Shown here one piece after another: positions 12,041 through 24,785 of a DNA stretch of 64,000 nt (position 1 is the stretch's first letter; every line of letters begins with the position of its first letter). Location of the stretch: positions 81,307,469 through 81,371,468 of the forward strand of contig NC_088677.1 of assembly GCF_950023065.1 (NCBI RefSeq), read 5' to 3'. This DNA comes from Planococcus citri (lineage: Eukaryota; Arthropoda; Insecta; Hemiptera; Pseudococcidae). Made by a program: the position numbers and the translations under genes. The notes under the pieces are model-generated. The model made no database searches. It was not told where the DNA came from and saw nothing but the letters and a program-made list of their open reading frames with translations.

Positions 12041-14560
12041 CTAAGTAATATGTCATTTTAAAATCACTCATCAGAAATCCACCATCTTCACATGTTCTTT
12101 TCACATCATCCAACAATTTTTTCTCGACAGTCGTCTTCAACAATCCAAAAAAGGTAATTCTCCAATAAACACAGCGCACAACCGAGCCTCTCACCTCTCA
12201 CCTCCCCATCCTCCTGTCTCGATCCCGAACAACGTACGATACGTAAACTTTCGCATCAGGTTAAAAATTGGCTCCACTATACGAGAATTTTTTTCTCAAA
12301 AATATTCGTTTCTCATTGTTTAAATTTCGTCTCGAGTCTTTTTTTTTCCTCTATGGATGGGCGTAACACGACGACTATTTTTGGTGACATTAAAACCATT
12401 AATTCGTTATATACCTACATAGACCATACGTTGACGTGCTATTGTCAAACACGTGGCTGGTAATTTTTCATTGCTTCATCGACAGTATTTACTCGTAATT
12501 TAATCGAATTGTCTAATTGTCTAAATGCGACGCCTTGCCTAGGGCTAGGCTAGCGCAATTAACCAATAATCGACACCCCACCCCCCCTCCTCCTCCGTCT
12601 CTGTATAGTCTATAGGCACTTACACAATGGTATCTTCTGTCTCGTACTAACCGAGCATACAGGTATAGGTAATAAAATACGATAAAAAATTCGAGAGAGA
12701 GAGAGAGAGAGAAGAAAAAACTCGCGAAATCGTCAAAAAAAAAATTGATAAGAAGATACGCAAGTACGTATAAGTATAGCTTGACAGATGGGGGAGGAGG
12801 TACGGATGAGGTAAGTGAGATGCACACTCGTTCGCACTTCGCAGTTGATCCGGCGACGAGTGCATGGCATAGGCACAGGCAATGCCACTTCATTATGATT
12901 TTTGCACTGACTTATTCTACGTACGTGTGTACTTTTTAACAGACACTGATACCTCATCATAACCTAGGTGTACTATGTATCAAAATCTTCTTCATCGCGA
13001 ATACGTCTGCCTGTGCCTGTGCGGCGGTTCGGTGGGGCCGCACCCCTGCACTCTGCATTCTGCAATCGACTTGCGGAGATATCGCTATCGCACTCGCGAA
13101 TCGAACCCGAAACCCGAATGCGATGCGAACGCACACTGAAATATTTCAGTACTCGGGATTCGCCATTCGCCATTCGGATTCGCGGTTCGGGTCGCGGGTT
13201 CTCTACTAAAAACACAGCACAGCACACAGCGGTGTACAGTGTATTCATTATATGACGAAGACGAAGAGACGCGAACGACTATCGCAAGGTCGATAAAGTC
13301 ATCCGCCAAATACAACCAACTTAACGTGTAGTCGTCTATGTGTGCATACTCTCTACAGTCTATACTACATGAGCCATGCATACACACACACACACATCTT
13401 ACAACTAGATGAGAAGGAGAGGGGAAAGAGAGGTAAAAAAATACACGCATTCTATATGCCCGTCTACTCTGCCTATATGTTTCCTCCGTTCGGTTCTGAT
13501 GCGCTGCCCAAGCCCATGCCCAGTTTAGAAAAAAAAAATTGCTGTTATTCGCGCTGCTGCTGCGACTGCGACTGCGAATGCGATTCAATGTAGAAGAGAA
13601 TTTTCGTTAATAGTCCATTCGAAAACTACACTACACGTTCGACTGTACTCCTCTACTCGACCATTTACCTACGATGCTGCCTACCTAGGGCTACCTCTCT
13701 TCCTCACTCATCCTCTGGCACTCACGCACACTAACCAGCTCACTCCAAATTCACCAATACCTACACACATCGTACTCAATTTACGTATAGGCTCGACCTG
13801 AGCTGAGCTGAGCCCAGCACCATATCACAGTGTGCCTGTTGTGGTAAAGGTAAATCACACTGCAGATTTATCTACCTAAGTACATGTACAGTACACGTAC
13901 ACACGTACACACGTTCGTACATTAGGCAGATATCTGCCCATAGATAACTCTGTTATAAATCGCGACCAACCGGCCAGCCGCCGACCTGTATTGAAACGTT
14001 GTAAATTTTTTTTTTTTTCATTTCGCTTCATTCTCTTTCTCACTCTTTTTCTTCCTTCCTCTTGAAGTACGCTCCGGCTCACTCTGTGGTGTGCCTGTGC
14101 CGCAGTGCCGGTTCGAGTGAAATAAAAAATCACGCACGAAACGAGTCTTTTCGCGGCAGCGGTGGCCGCAGAAGCAGCGGCAGTGACGGCGGTGGTAGTG
14201 GCCTGCGTACATTACATATACGCCAACGACATTTTAGGCAAGTAGGTGGAGGAGGCATAACTTTACATGGTAGGCAGCAGCGAGTAGGTATAATTTTTTG
14301 CAACCTTCTTCTCCTCCTCGTCTATACGATACGATATGCTTTTACACACAGACACACGCGGATATAGCGCATATAATATAGTCAATTAGACGAGAAAGAA
14401 AGAAACAGAGAAAGAACCGGAGACGGGGGCAAAAAAAGGGTCACCTCTGCGATTGCAACTTTTTTTGGTCAATTTTTTTGCGCGAAGGTAGGTTGACGAT
14501 ACGTTTTGGCTGAAAAATATGCAATAGGAGGATGGAGTAGGTACCTCTATTGAAAGGTCT
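12041..14560. other. Large G+C-richer island, possible regulatory or transcribed non-coding region
   Basis: Mixed-complexity DNA with many CpG, short microsatellites and TACCTAC words. Notable items are a perfect palindrome CTGAAATATTTCAG (about 13136-13149), a cluster of ATTCGCCATTCGC / GATTCGCG words (13075-13200), GCTGCTGCGACTGCGACTGC (13555-13580), a CA run at about 13380-13397 and a GCAGCGG-rich stretch (14155-14210). Frames of 90-167 codons exist on both strands, but they are Arg/Ser/Cys-rich and domain-free. I do not call them genes. Confidence 0.35.
12692..12713. repeat. (GA)n microsatellite
   Basis: About ten uninterrupted GA dinucleotides directly before an A-rich stretch. Confidence 0.9.
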
Positions 14561-14696
14561 TATAGGTATAGCGAATTATAATGAATACATTTTTGAACGA
14601 GACCAGCCAGACCACCCATATTTTGGGTAAAATTTCCGTACCAATGTACGAAGTCGAACGGTCTGAAAAATTGTTGGATTTTTCTCAGGTCCCTAG

Positions 14697-16270
14697 TAGT
14701 CCAGCATGTGACAATAGGAGTAATTGCACCCCGCCCGCTGATCCTCCGAGACAAGTTTTTTCTTAAAGGGGACATCCTGAGGAACATTTTAAAGCAAACT
14801 TGCCCACAAAAAAGTTGGCCTTACTTACAAAATGGCGGCCATTTTGATTGACAGGTCAGCCGAAATCGCAGATTTTGCGTTTTAACATAGGAATTGCACG
14901 AACTTTTTCAAACTTTACAAAGGTAGATCAAAAGATCATGCAAAAATTTATCACCTGTAAAAATTTCAAGTGCTAAAGTAAGTTTTTCGATTTTTAGTGA
15001 AGTTTTGAAAATCGAATTTAGGCCAAAAATGAGGGAAAAAATCAAAATTTTACAAAATTGACCAAGAAAGCTGAAATTTGGGATTTACCCTGTTTTCGAC
15101 ATGCCAAATCGATTCGAAACTGTTTCAACCCGTTTTGAGCAGTTCTGGAGCCTCCAGCAGATTTTTGAAACTCGAAATTCCCACAAAATTCCATCAAATT
15201 GGAGTTGAAAAGCTAAAATGTATTCTAAAAACTAATTTCAATACGCTACGAAGTACTGCAGGTGAATTTCAAGTTGTTTTAGAGTCTCCAGCGACTTTTT
15301 GAAAATTCCTAAAGCCTCCAGCAGATTTTTGAAACTTTAAATTTTCACAAAATTTCATCAAATGGAGATGGAAAGCTGAAATTTACTCTACACTCGAATT
15401 TTAACACCCTCTGAAGACGACTTCAGGTGGGTTCAAGTCATTTTAGGGCCTTGAGCGACTTTTTTGAAAATTACTGGAGACTCCAGTACATTTTTGAAAC
15501 TTGAAATTTCCCTAAAATTTCATAAAACTGAGATGGAGAGTCGAAATTCATTCTGCAAACTAATTTCAATACGCTACGAAGTTGACTGCTGGTGAATTTC
15601 AAGTCGTTTTGGAGCCTCCAGCGACTTTTTGAAAGGTTTTAGGTTGTATGACGTTTTTTTGGAAAATTTAAATTTCCAAAAAGTAGCTGGATGCGAAATA
15701 AATTTAAGCTTGACAACTCCATTTGATAAAGTAATGTTGGGGAAATTTCAAGTTTCAAAAATCTGCTGGAGGCTCCAGTAATTTTCCAAAAAGTCACTTG
15801 AGGCCGTAAAATGACTTGAGCCCACCTGAAGTCGTCTTCAGAGGGTTTTAAAATTCGAGTGTAGAGTAAATTTCAGCTTTCCATTTCCATTTGATGAAAT
15901 TTTGTGAAAATTCAAAGTTTCAAAAATCTGCTGGAGGCTTCAGGAATTTTCAAAAAGTCGCTGGAGACTCTAAAACGACTTGAAATTCACCTGCAGTACT
16001 TCATAGCGTATTGAAATTAGTTTTTAGAATAAATTTTAGCTTCACAACTCCAATTTGATGGAATTTTGTGGGAATTTCGAGTTTCAAAAATCTGCTGGAG
16101 GCTCCAGAACTGTTCAAAACGGGTTGAAACCGTTTCCAATCGATTTGGCATGTCGAAAATAGGGCGTATCCCAAATTTCAGCTTTCTTGGTCAATTTGGT
16201 AAAATTTTGATTTTTCCCCTCATTTTTGGCCTAAATTCGATTTTCAAAAATTCACCAAAAATCGAAAAAT
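14697..16270. mobile_element. Fold-back/TIR element, copy 2, truncated at the right end
   Basis: It starts TAGTCCAGCATGTGACAATA (one change from the family tip). It continues with the C-run, AAATGGCGGCCA, the CTGGAG..CTCCAG arm units and the inverted second arm. Homology stops abruptly at ATCGAAAAA near 16268. The distal roughly 280 bp of the right arm, including the C/G run and terminal 20 bp, are absent and unrelated DNA follows. No target duplication can be shown. The interior keeps the intact GAGTAAATTTCAG site that is interrupted in copy 1. Confidence 0.75.
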
Positions 16271-16439
16271 ATATTTCAACTAAACTGGTCATCGAAACCG
16301 GTTTTTTTTCCATCATCAATCGCTTCCATGTTCAAAAATGAGACACACACAGAGTTCCTTACCATGAAGAAATACTTAGTTACGAGCTCATTATTCATGT
16401 TTACGTTGTAGACTCTAGCTAGCGAGTACTTTATTTTGC

Positions 16440-17120
16440 AAAGTTGGAATTTTTCACTTCCCATTCACCAAATTTCATACCTCGGTGGTGAGACAATAAT
16501 TCTCAGTATTGTTCATTTTTCTCTTATCTACCCCCCCCCTCCTTTTGAAGAAATGAAAAAAATGACCCAAAAAATTCAATTCATCAATTTTGTTTGTTTC
16601 TGCGCCAGAATTTGTTTAAATCATCCCTTTTTCGAGAAACGTTCTCTGAACCTTTAAACCATATTGGCCTCCTGGTAAGGAGCCCCTAAGAGTTGAAAAA
16701 AATCACAAAAAATGGGAATAAATCAAAATTAGGGAAAATTTTTTGAAAATATTTCATTTCCACATTAGCATTGTTTTACCATACATGTGCCCTTTTTCAA
16801 GAAAAAACCTTTGTTGGACCTCCAAATGATGCTGCCTCTCTTATATGGAGCCCCCCAAATTTGAAAAAAAAAATTGAAAAAGATATTAAAATATATGTCT
16901 GTAGAAATTTTTTGAAATGAGCTGAATCTGTCTAAATAGGCACATTTTCAAGAAAAACCTTCCCGTGGTTCTCTTCGCAAAGCCTCCAAAGTTGAAAAAT
17001 TGTTTGCAGTTACAAATTATTTCAAAAATTTTCATCTCTTGGCGGAATACTTCTAAACAGACCTTTTTTTGCTTCTTTTTTTGGGGCAAACTAATTTTCG
17101 AGAGTTGTTAGTCCATAATT
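16440..17120. repeat. Dispersed repeat, member A of a two-copy family
   Basis: Shared phrases in the same order with 39425-39990: a C-run, TTTGTTTCTGCGYCAGAATTT, AATCATCCCTTTTTC.. / AATAATCCCCTTTCC.., TTCAAGAAAAAAC, ATGATGYTGsCTCTCTT.TATGGA followed by a C-run, and TGTCTGTAGAAATTTTT. No frame is conserved between the copies. The class of repeat is unknown. Confidence 0.6.
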
Positions 17121-17159
17121 TTTCGTACCCTCTCCTCACCCCAAACCACCGAAAATAAT

Positions 17160-17590
17160 CGATTTTTGACTGCATCTATTCAAAAAGTCCTGTTTTTTTG
17201 TCAAATTTTCCCCGCAAGTCAAAAAGTGTCAATTTTTGCAAAACAGTCGCGAAGTGTTTATTTTTGGTAAAATTATCAAAAAGTGTCCATTTTTGGTAAA
17301 ATTGTCAGAGGGTTCAATTTTTGCCAAAATTGTCATAGAGAGTCAATTTTTTGGCGAGTTGTCCAAAAGTTGTGATGTTTTTTCGTCAGAATTCTCAGGA
17401 AGTAATTTTTTTTTAAAAATAGTCAAATGGTCGTAATTTTTGCCAAAATTGATCAAAAATTTTTGCTTCCTTGCCAAAACGTCCAAAATGCATTGATTTT
17501 TGCTTTGCCTGCCTAAAAAGCCCTCTTTTTGTTTCAAAATTGGCTAATCAAGTCTTGTTTTTACAAAATTGATGAAAAAGCTTCTTTGTT
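17160..17590. repeat. Degenerate minisatellite, TTTTTGGTAAAATTGTCAAAAAGTGTCC type
   Basis: Here the unit is clearest. A period of about 38-40 bp reads roughly AATTTTTGGCAAAATTGTC then AAAAAGTGTC. It belongs to the family seen at 1-420, 9620-10360 and 63590-64000. Confidence 0.6.
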
Positions 17591-17884
17591 TTGACAAATT
17601 TTATTCCCAACACCCCCCTCAATTTATTCAGCTTTTTCAATTTTTTAATATTATTGAAAAAATTTTTATGGCAGTGCGTTCAATTTTTTTTCGAGAAAAA
17701 CACCAACAATGTTGGCCACCTGCGTAAAGATCTTCCAAGTTTAAAAAAATCAAAAAAAAATGGACAAATTGGTAAATCTAAAATTTGATTTGAGCTGTTG
17801 GAATTTTTGTTGGAAGGGGGGGAGAGGCTGGGTTCAGATTCACATTCTTTCCAATCGTGGTCTCGTTCAAATTGGAGGTGAATT

Positions 17885-18570
17885 GCAATTTCATCATTTT
17901 AGAGCATCGAAAAATCTGCTGGAGGCTCCAGTAATTTCCATAAAGTTGCTGGAGGCTCCAAAATTACTTGAAATCTACTCGTAGTCGACTTCGTAGCATA
18001 TTGAAATTAGTTTACAAAATGAATTTCCAAGTTTCAAAAATGTGCTGGACGATCCAGTAGTTTCCGAAACTTTGCTGGAGGCTCCAAACGACTTTAAATC
18101 CTCCAGCAGTCGACTCATTAGAATAAGTTGAAGTGAAGCGTGATTTTCGGATCTCAAACTTTATCTGATGAAATTTTGAGGTAATTTCAAGTTTAAAAAA
18201 TCTGATGGAGGCTCCAGAACTGCTCAAAATGATTTGAAACCGTTTCCAATAAATTTGGCAGATGGATAATAGGGTAAAAATTTCAACTCTCTAGGTCAAT
18301 TTGGTAAAATTTTGATTTTTTTCCTGAATTTTTACGCGTTCTTTCGATCTGGCTTGGTCCAGTTCCAAAAATTTCGTGCAAGTCCTATTTTGGAAAGCAG
18401 AATCTGCGATTTTTGTCGATCTTTTAATCGAAGTGGTTGCCATTCTGTTAGTACATATAAAGCCAACTTTGGAGGGGGGGGAGTTTTCTTTAAAACGTTC
18501 CTTATGATGTCTTCTTTAAGAAAAAAGGTTGTCCAAGGGTGTTATGCACTTTGCACATATCAACGCCTCC
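17885..18570 (+). mobile_element. Fold-back family, diverged right-arm fragment (copy 6)
   Basis: It contains GCTGGAGGCTCCAGTAATTT, CGTAGTCGACTTCGTAGC, ATCTGATGAAATTTTGAGG, CTCAAAATGATTTGAAACC, GCAAGTCCTATTTTGGAAA and the subterminal TCTTTAAGAAAAAAGGTTGTCC with an adjacent G-run (18471-18482). All are right-arm landmarks in right-arm order. The terminal TAGTCCGG tip is not present. Confidence 0.6.
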
Positions 18571-19531
18571 CCCCCCCCCCCTCCCCAAATCATAACACGC
18601 AGAAATTTCCTCAAATTGCATTAGCAGCGTTCTTAATCGTGATGATCGTTAATTATTTCATCTTTTTATAATGAATTTTCTCATTGTATTCGTGGAAAAT
18701 TGTGTCTAATATGGGTTTTCACCTGACACCTTTTTTTTCCGGTGAAAAATGACATTTTTTCGTATTTTTCGTACTTTTTGAAATTGGGATGACGTGGTCA
18801 TATATGAAAATGATGGTGTGCTTATTTGTCTCTCGTTATCGGCTTAGTAATCAAATCGCTTATCAGTTTTATGGGTTTTTATGCATCGCGCGTGTGTTTT
18901 GTACCTACTAATTATTTCTGTTTTAGGATAAAATAAGTGCAATATGCATAACGCTGAAATTTTTTTTTTCAAATTATCGTTTGATTCGACTACATATTAT
19001 TAAAACGGCGATAATGAGAGTTCAAAAGAGCACGTCAATATCGTATCCTTGTGTTGAATATTTTTTTTCTCGAAAATACATACGAGTAGGTACCATATGC
19101 GACGATATGACCTTTCAGGATCGAATTTTATCAAAGTTTTGTTCATTTTTATTTAGGTAATTTTTATTGAAAAAGAAAATTTTTATCTGAAATACTTAAT
19201 GTCATCTTAGATGTTGACCACACCACCCTCCCTCACTCTATAGTTTTGGATACTTTTTTTTAAATCAATGAGTTATGCAAAACGTATCGTGACCTCTTTC
19301 TCTCCCCTCCTCTTCGTCCCCTCAATAATTCACACGGATACTCTGAATTTTCATTTTCATAAAAATAAAAGAAATTCTCATTTTCAATGTTTTCGATAGT
19401 AATGTTTTCAAATATCTTTTTTGGGAACAAAATGTCTTAAATGCCTTCGCCTCCCCTCTTTGAATTTTGAAAAACTTCTTAAATTGTTTGATGTGCTTAA
19501 ATTTACATTCAGTCTTTCGATTCTATTCAAT
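18571..19531. other. AT-rich interval without recognised gene
   Basis: Nothing beyond homopolymer tracts, and no frame of interest. The last bases (TTA at 19532-19534) are the target-site copy of the next element. Confidence 0.4.
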
Positions 19532-19534
19532 TTA

Positions 19535-21423
19535 TAGTCCGGCATATTACAATAGGAGTAATTGCACCCCCCCCCCCGCCGATCATCCGGGACAACTTTT
19601 TTCCTAAAGGGGACATCCTAAGGAACATTTTAAAGCAAACTTGCCCAAAAAAAAGATGGTCTTACTTACAATATGGCGGCCATTTTGATTGACAGGTCAG
19701 CCGAAATCGCAGATTTTGCGTTTCAACATAGGACTTGCACGAAATTTTTCAAACTTTACAAAGGTAAATCGAAAGATCATGCAAAAATTTATCACCTGTC
19801 AAAATTTCAAGTGCTAAAGTGCGTTTTTTGATTTTTTTGGTGAATTTTTGAAAATCGAATTTAGGACAAAAATGAGGGAAAAAATCAAAATTTTACCAAA
19901 TTGACTAAGAAAGCTGAAATTTGGGATATACCCTATTCTCGACATGCCAAATCGATTGGAAACGGTTTCAACCCGTTTTGAGCAGTTCTGGAGCCTCCAG
20001 CAGATTTTTGAAACTCGAAATTCCCACAAAATTCCATCAAATTGGAGTTGTAAAGCTGAAATTTATTCTAAAAACTAATTTCAATACGCTACGAAGTACT
20101 GCAGGTAAATTGCAAGTCGTTTTGGAGCCTCCAGCGACTTTTTGAAAATTCATGAAGACTCCAGCAGATTTTTGAAACTTTAAATTTTCACACAATTTCA
20201 TCAAAATGCAGACGGAAAGCTGAAATTTACTCTACACTCCAATTTTAACACCCTCTGAAAACGACTTCATGTGGGTTAAAGTCATTTTACAGCCTCTATC
20301 GACTTTTTTGAAAATTACTGGAGCCTCCAGTAGATTTTTGAAATTTGAAATTTTCCCAAAATTTCATCAAACTGAGGTTGAGAGTCGAAATTCATTCTGA
20401 AAGCTAATTGCAATATGCTACAAAGCTGACTGCTGGTGGATTTCAAGTCGTTTTGGAGCCTCTAGCGACTTTTTGAAAGGTTGTATAACGTTTTTTTTGG
20501 AAAATTTAAACTTCCTAAAAGTAGCTGAAAGCTTCAAAACCATTTGAAACCACCATGTAGTCTGCGAAGTAAACTTCAGCTTGCCAACTCCATTTGATAA
20601 ATTAATGTCGAGGAAATTTCTAGTTTCAAAAATCTACTAGAGGCTCCAGTAATTTTTAAAAAAGTCGCTGGATGCTCTAAAATGAGAACTCACCTGAAGT
20701 CGTCTTCAGAAGGTATTAAAATTGGAGTGTAGAGTAAATTTCAGCTTTCCTTCTCCATTTCATGAAATTTTGTGAAAATTTAAAGTTTCAAAAATATGCT
20801 GGAGGCTTCAGGAATTTTCAAAAAGTCGCTGGAGGATCCAAAACGACTTGAAATTCACCTGCAGCACTTCGTAGCGTATTGAAATTGGTGTTTAGAATAA
20901 ATTTTAGCTTTACAACTCCAATTTGATAGAATTTTGTGGGAATTTCGAGTTTCAAAAATCTGCTGGAGGCTCCAGAACTGCTCAAAACGGGTCGAAACCG
21001 TTTCCAATCGATTTGGCATGTCGAGAATAGGGTATATCCCAAATTTCAGCTTTCTTAGTCAATTTGGTAAAATTTTAATTTTTTCCCTCATTTTTGCCCT
21101 AATTCGATTTTCAAAAATTCACCGAAAATCGAAAAACGCACTTTAGCACTTGAAATTTTAGCAGGTGATAAATGTTTGCTTGATCTTTCGATCTACCTTT
21201 GTTAAGTTTGAAAAAATTCGTGCAAGTCCTATGTTGAAACGCAAAATCTGCGATTTCGGCTGACCTGTCAATCAAAATTGACGCCATTTTGTAAGTAAAG
21301 CCAACTTTTTTTTGGGCAAGTTTGCTGTAAAATGTTCCTTAGGATGTCCCCTTTAAGAAAAAAGTTCTCCTGGAGGATCGGCGGGGGGGGGTGCAATTAC
21401 TCCTATTGTCATCTACCGGACTA
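19535..21423. mobile_element. Fold-back/TIR DNA transposon, copy 3 (most complete)
   Basis: The tip TAGTCCGGCATATTACAATA and its inverted partner ending CCGGACTA are bracketed by TTA (19532-19534 and 21424-21426). The element is 1889 bp and nearly a single palindrome. Arms of about 930 bp pair around a centre near 20480-20510. From tip to centre each arm carries a C/G homopolymer, GGGGACATCC, a TTACTTACAA..TGGCGGCCA block, GACAGGTCAGCCGAAATCGC, a TTTCGA..CATGCCAAATCGAT block, then two or three units with CTGGAGCCTCCAG. There is no open frame long enough for a transposase. The TWA duplication suggests the PIF/Harbinger superfamily. Mobilisation in trans is inference. Confidence 0.85.
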
Positions 21424-21660
21424 TTAAGATAGAGCTTCATATCCGGCTCGGAGGACCATAACGATGCTCGAGATTCGACTCGGAGGACCATATGAATGTG
21501 GAGTTTTCTCTGAAAATGGGTTGAAGAACCTTACCAATTTGAGATAGAGCTTCATATCCGGCTCGGAGGACCATGACGAAATTCGATACCCGACTCGGAG
21601 GACCATATTGTGGATGGGGAGTTTTCTCGGAAAATGGATTGAAAATTTTGAAGCAAAGAA
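21424..21660. repeat. Two-copy tandem duplication (about 117 bp) next to fold-back copy 3
   Basis: GAGATAGAGCTTCATATCCG followed by GCTCGGAGGACCAT, then CGACTCGGAGGACCATAT and GGAGTTTTCTC.GAAAATGG, occurs at about 21427-21545 and again at 21543-21655. Each unit itself holds two CTCGGAGGACCAT boxes. No coding evidence. Confidence 0.75.
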
Positions 21661-23300
21661 TGAGCATGCTCAAGAAGAATTTTTTTTTTCTAAATTCTGG
21701 AGGATTTTTTGTTTCAATCAAACTTAAGGTCCTGATATGGTGCTGCTTTTTCATTTGGAAATTTTATGAGACACCTTGCGACCTTTTTTGATTCCATGGG
21801 GTTTATTGAGACTTCATTTTGAATCAGAGAGTAAAATTTTGAATTCATCTCGACGATCAATGATCAAACCATTCTCCTTTTCTCAACATTTCCTCGAAAT
21901 GAACATCGCCATACTCGAATAATTCTCCCCTTAGCATTCCTCTAAAACTTCTTTTTAGAGAACTTCCACCACTACTCGCTCATCGTCCGCATTAAGTAAA
22001 TTTTCGGATACTTAGGTTGCAAAATCTGGCTATATTCTTCGGCGACCAGCGATCACGATTCGTACTCTTGAAGAAGAAAAAAACCAGCCAGTAGTTATTT
22101 GAAACAAGAATATCCCGTTCGATGCTGCGTACAAGCTGCTTAATTTATGCATTGTACGATGTACATTGTAACAAAGCTATCATAAAAAAACATAGATATG
22201 CCTGCACTCGGATAATTATAACTAGGCTGCGACGACGATACACTATGTACTATGTACGAGGAGCATGTACAATGTACATGTAATGCGCTCAATGCAGGGG
22301 CGGAGGTGGTGAGGGCGGCATGGCATCGGCAGCCACTCAGACGGGGGCAGCGATGAGGTGCGCTGATGAATGAGCGCAGCGCGATCGCGATGCGCGAATA
22401 ACCTTGATTTTGTACATTTTTATACCTCGATGTGGTATGTCCTACTGAGGTGAGATTTTTTTTTGTCGAATTTCCACTCAAGTAGCATCGTTGCGAATTT
22501 TTTTTCTGAAGAGGGGAGGGGGAAGGGGACACAGACGCGTCTGATTTATGGTTACTATTTTACCTACCAAGACTACATAAAAAATTTGATGGAATTTTGG
22601 AACTAGTTTGCCCATATTTTTCCTAATGATACCCTCGATCAAATGACGATCTTGAATTTTGTGCGTTTCTTTTATTGTTGATCGAACGTTTTGAGAATTT
22701 TTGCGAAGGTTTTGTATGTATGTGGTAATTGGATGCGTGATACATTCTTGCTAATCGTATGCACTTTTTTACATTCTTTCTTCTTCGAAAGATTAGCTAC
22801 ACCCGCGCACCAAACGTACACATTTATCCTAATGACCTTGAGAGCCAGCCGACGTCGTGTATTTTGCACATTGGAAAAGAAATATACACGCGCCAACGAA
22901 GATATGAATTTTTAATTCAACATTTTTTTTTCTCTTCATCTTTATATATACGACTCTAGACTAGGTACTTGTACATGATGCCTACGACGTTGCATCCGTT
23001 TCGGATTCGGGCCGATGTGAATCCATTTTTTTTTTTCGACCGTGGTACCACGTGGAACGAGAGTGTTGGGGAATGTTCGCATGTACTTAAATGCGAATGA
23101 ATGCGAAAGTCTCAGTCGCATTAGGTTGGCTGATGGGCTGCGTGATGAGTATGATCTCGTCTCGAAGATGAATTTTTTTTTCTCTCCGAGATATTTTAGT
23201 TTGGGGGTAATAACCATATAGATCTGGGTTCTGGTCGAATTTTCAACTGTGTCTGCGGGTTTTTGAGGAGTGAACGAACGTCCTGAAACAATGGTAGTGT
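21661..23300. other. Mixed AT-rich DNA and a G+C-richer island (22.0-23.3 kb)
   Basis: The island 22020-23300 has CpG-rich segments (GCGCAGCGCGATCGCGATGC at about 22374-22393), TGTACATTGTACATGTA-type words and TACCTAC motifs, similar to the islands at 6.5, 12-14, 28-29, 45-47, 51-53 and 62 kb. A 130-codon minus frame (22532-22140) and other frames show no domain. No exon is called. Confidence 0.3.
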
Positions 23301-24480
23301 CACGATAACGGAAACATAACTATTGGTTATGACGCTGAAATGTTTTCACGACGTTTTTAGATTTTCATAGTTCGAGTCAGATACATTGTTGCATATTCGA
23401 ATGCAGTCTAGCGAGTAATAGACACCAACTACATCACTAGGAAACCGGTTGGTTTTTTTATAAACGGGTTTCCAAAGTGCTGGGAGGATGACGATATAGA
23501 TAAATTGAATGCAATTTTTTTTCTCTGACGATGCTACGGCCAGCCTATAATAGGAATTGGTGAGAGAATTGTAAAGATAATGCAGGAAAATGCAATAAAT
23601 GCGACCTTAGGTATTTCTTTGGTGTGAATTTAAAAAAAAATATTTAATAATGGTAGAAAAAATTGTTATTTCTCATTTTTGCGATTGAAAATTTTTGAAA
23701 AATTTCTTTCGTGTGATTATTTTTTCAAGTTGTGTTTATAGACTGATTTTGGGAACCATTTAACTGGTTTCATGGTTTCAGGTTTTGCCTGTCTTGTGTT
23801 AGAAATTGGATTGAAATTATCCCCTTTGGTTGTAGCATTTGAAAAAGCCAATCAGTAAAAAATTGTCAACCATTTTTATTGAAATTGAAATTATCTAACT
23901 TATCATCTATCGAATTATCGAAGAAATGAAATAAATATTTCAATGTAGGATTTTTTTTAGGGAATTCTTGTTCTGACTGAAGTTACTACATATTTCAACA
24001 AAGAAGGAATCTTCACTGATTAATTAAGAACTTTCGGAGCTGCACGAAAAAAAAATGAAAGAAGCTCTTGAAAATACATAAATTGACAACATTTTGGTGT
24101 CCCCACTGTCCCCTGCCTGATTTTCAGGTTGCTTTGAAGTTTCACGAAGAAGTTATCCCACCGGTGGAGAAATTTTTTTGGACCAAACCAAGCCAGTTCG
24201 AAAGAGTGTACAAAAAAAAAATTGTCAAAATTTTGGATGCATGAGTTAATTTTTGGAGATTTGGGAAATTTTCATAACCTTGGACCAAAAAATTGTTGAC
24301 CCTCCGAATCGTTTAAGAACCATTTTGAGCAGTTCTGCAGCTTCCAGTTACATTCTGGAAGTACTAGTTCTCTGATAAATGTCCCAAAATCTGTCGTGAT
24401 GAACTTAAGATCTCATAATAAATGCGATCTGTGCCTCAAAATTACTCAAATGTAACCCCCTCCCCCCCAGTTGAAGGCAA
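23301..24480. other. AT-rich interval, no gene seen
   Basis: No recognisable coding, RNA or repeat signature except one GCAGTTCTGCAGCTTCCAG phrase (about 24334-24353) that loosely recalls the fold-back arm. A short C-run (24456-24470) precedes the palindromic array. Confidence 0.3.
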
Positions 24481-24529
24481 ATTCTATTTTTTTTAAATGT
24501 TGAAGTCGATGATTTGCAAACGACAAAAT

Positions 24530-24785
24530 TTCAAATCAATTCGCCATTCGCGATGAACGGTTCATTTTTGAATAACTCGTGGTTCAGGATGAAAGCTTAA
24601 TTCGTCAATTCATTCATTGTTCGCGAACGATTCATTTCAAACAGATTCATCGTTCACGAACGATCCATTTACAAGTGATTCATTATTCGAGAAGAGGTCT
24701 ATTTCAATTCGATTCGTGATTCGCGAATGATTCAATAATGTAAAATCGATTCTTTTTCCAGAACGAGTAATTTCAAACGCATGGC
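24530..24785. repeat. Degenerate TTCGCGAAC palindrome array, left flank
   Basis: Units of about 40 bp: CATTGTTCGCGAACGATTCA, CATCGTTCACGAACGATCCA, CATTATTCGAGAAGAGG and CGTGATTCGCGAATGATTCA. The same sequence type occurs on the other side of the AGGTCA array (26590-26870) and dominates 34.1-37.6 and 42.9-44.1 kb. Confidence 0.7.

Noticed and set aside
13085..13588. 167-codon minus frame
   Set aside because: Arg/Ser/Cys-rich with no domain; overlapping plus frames are equally open.
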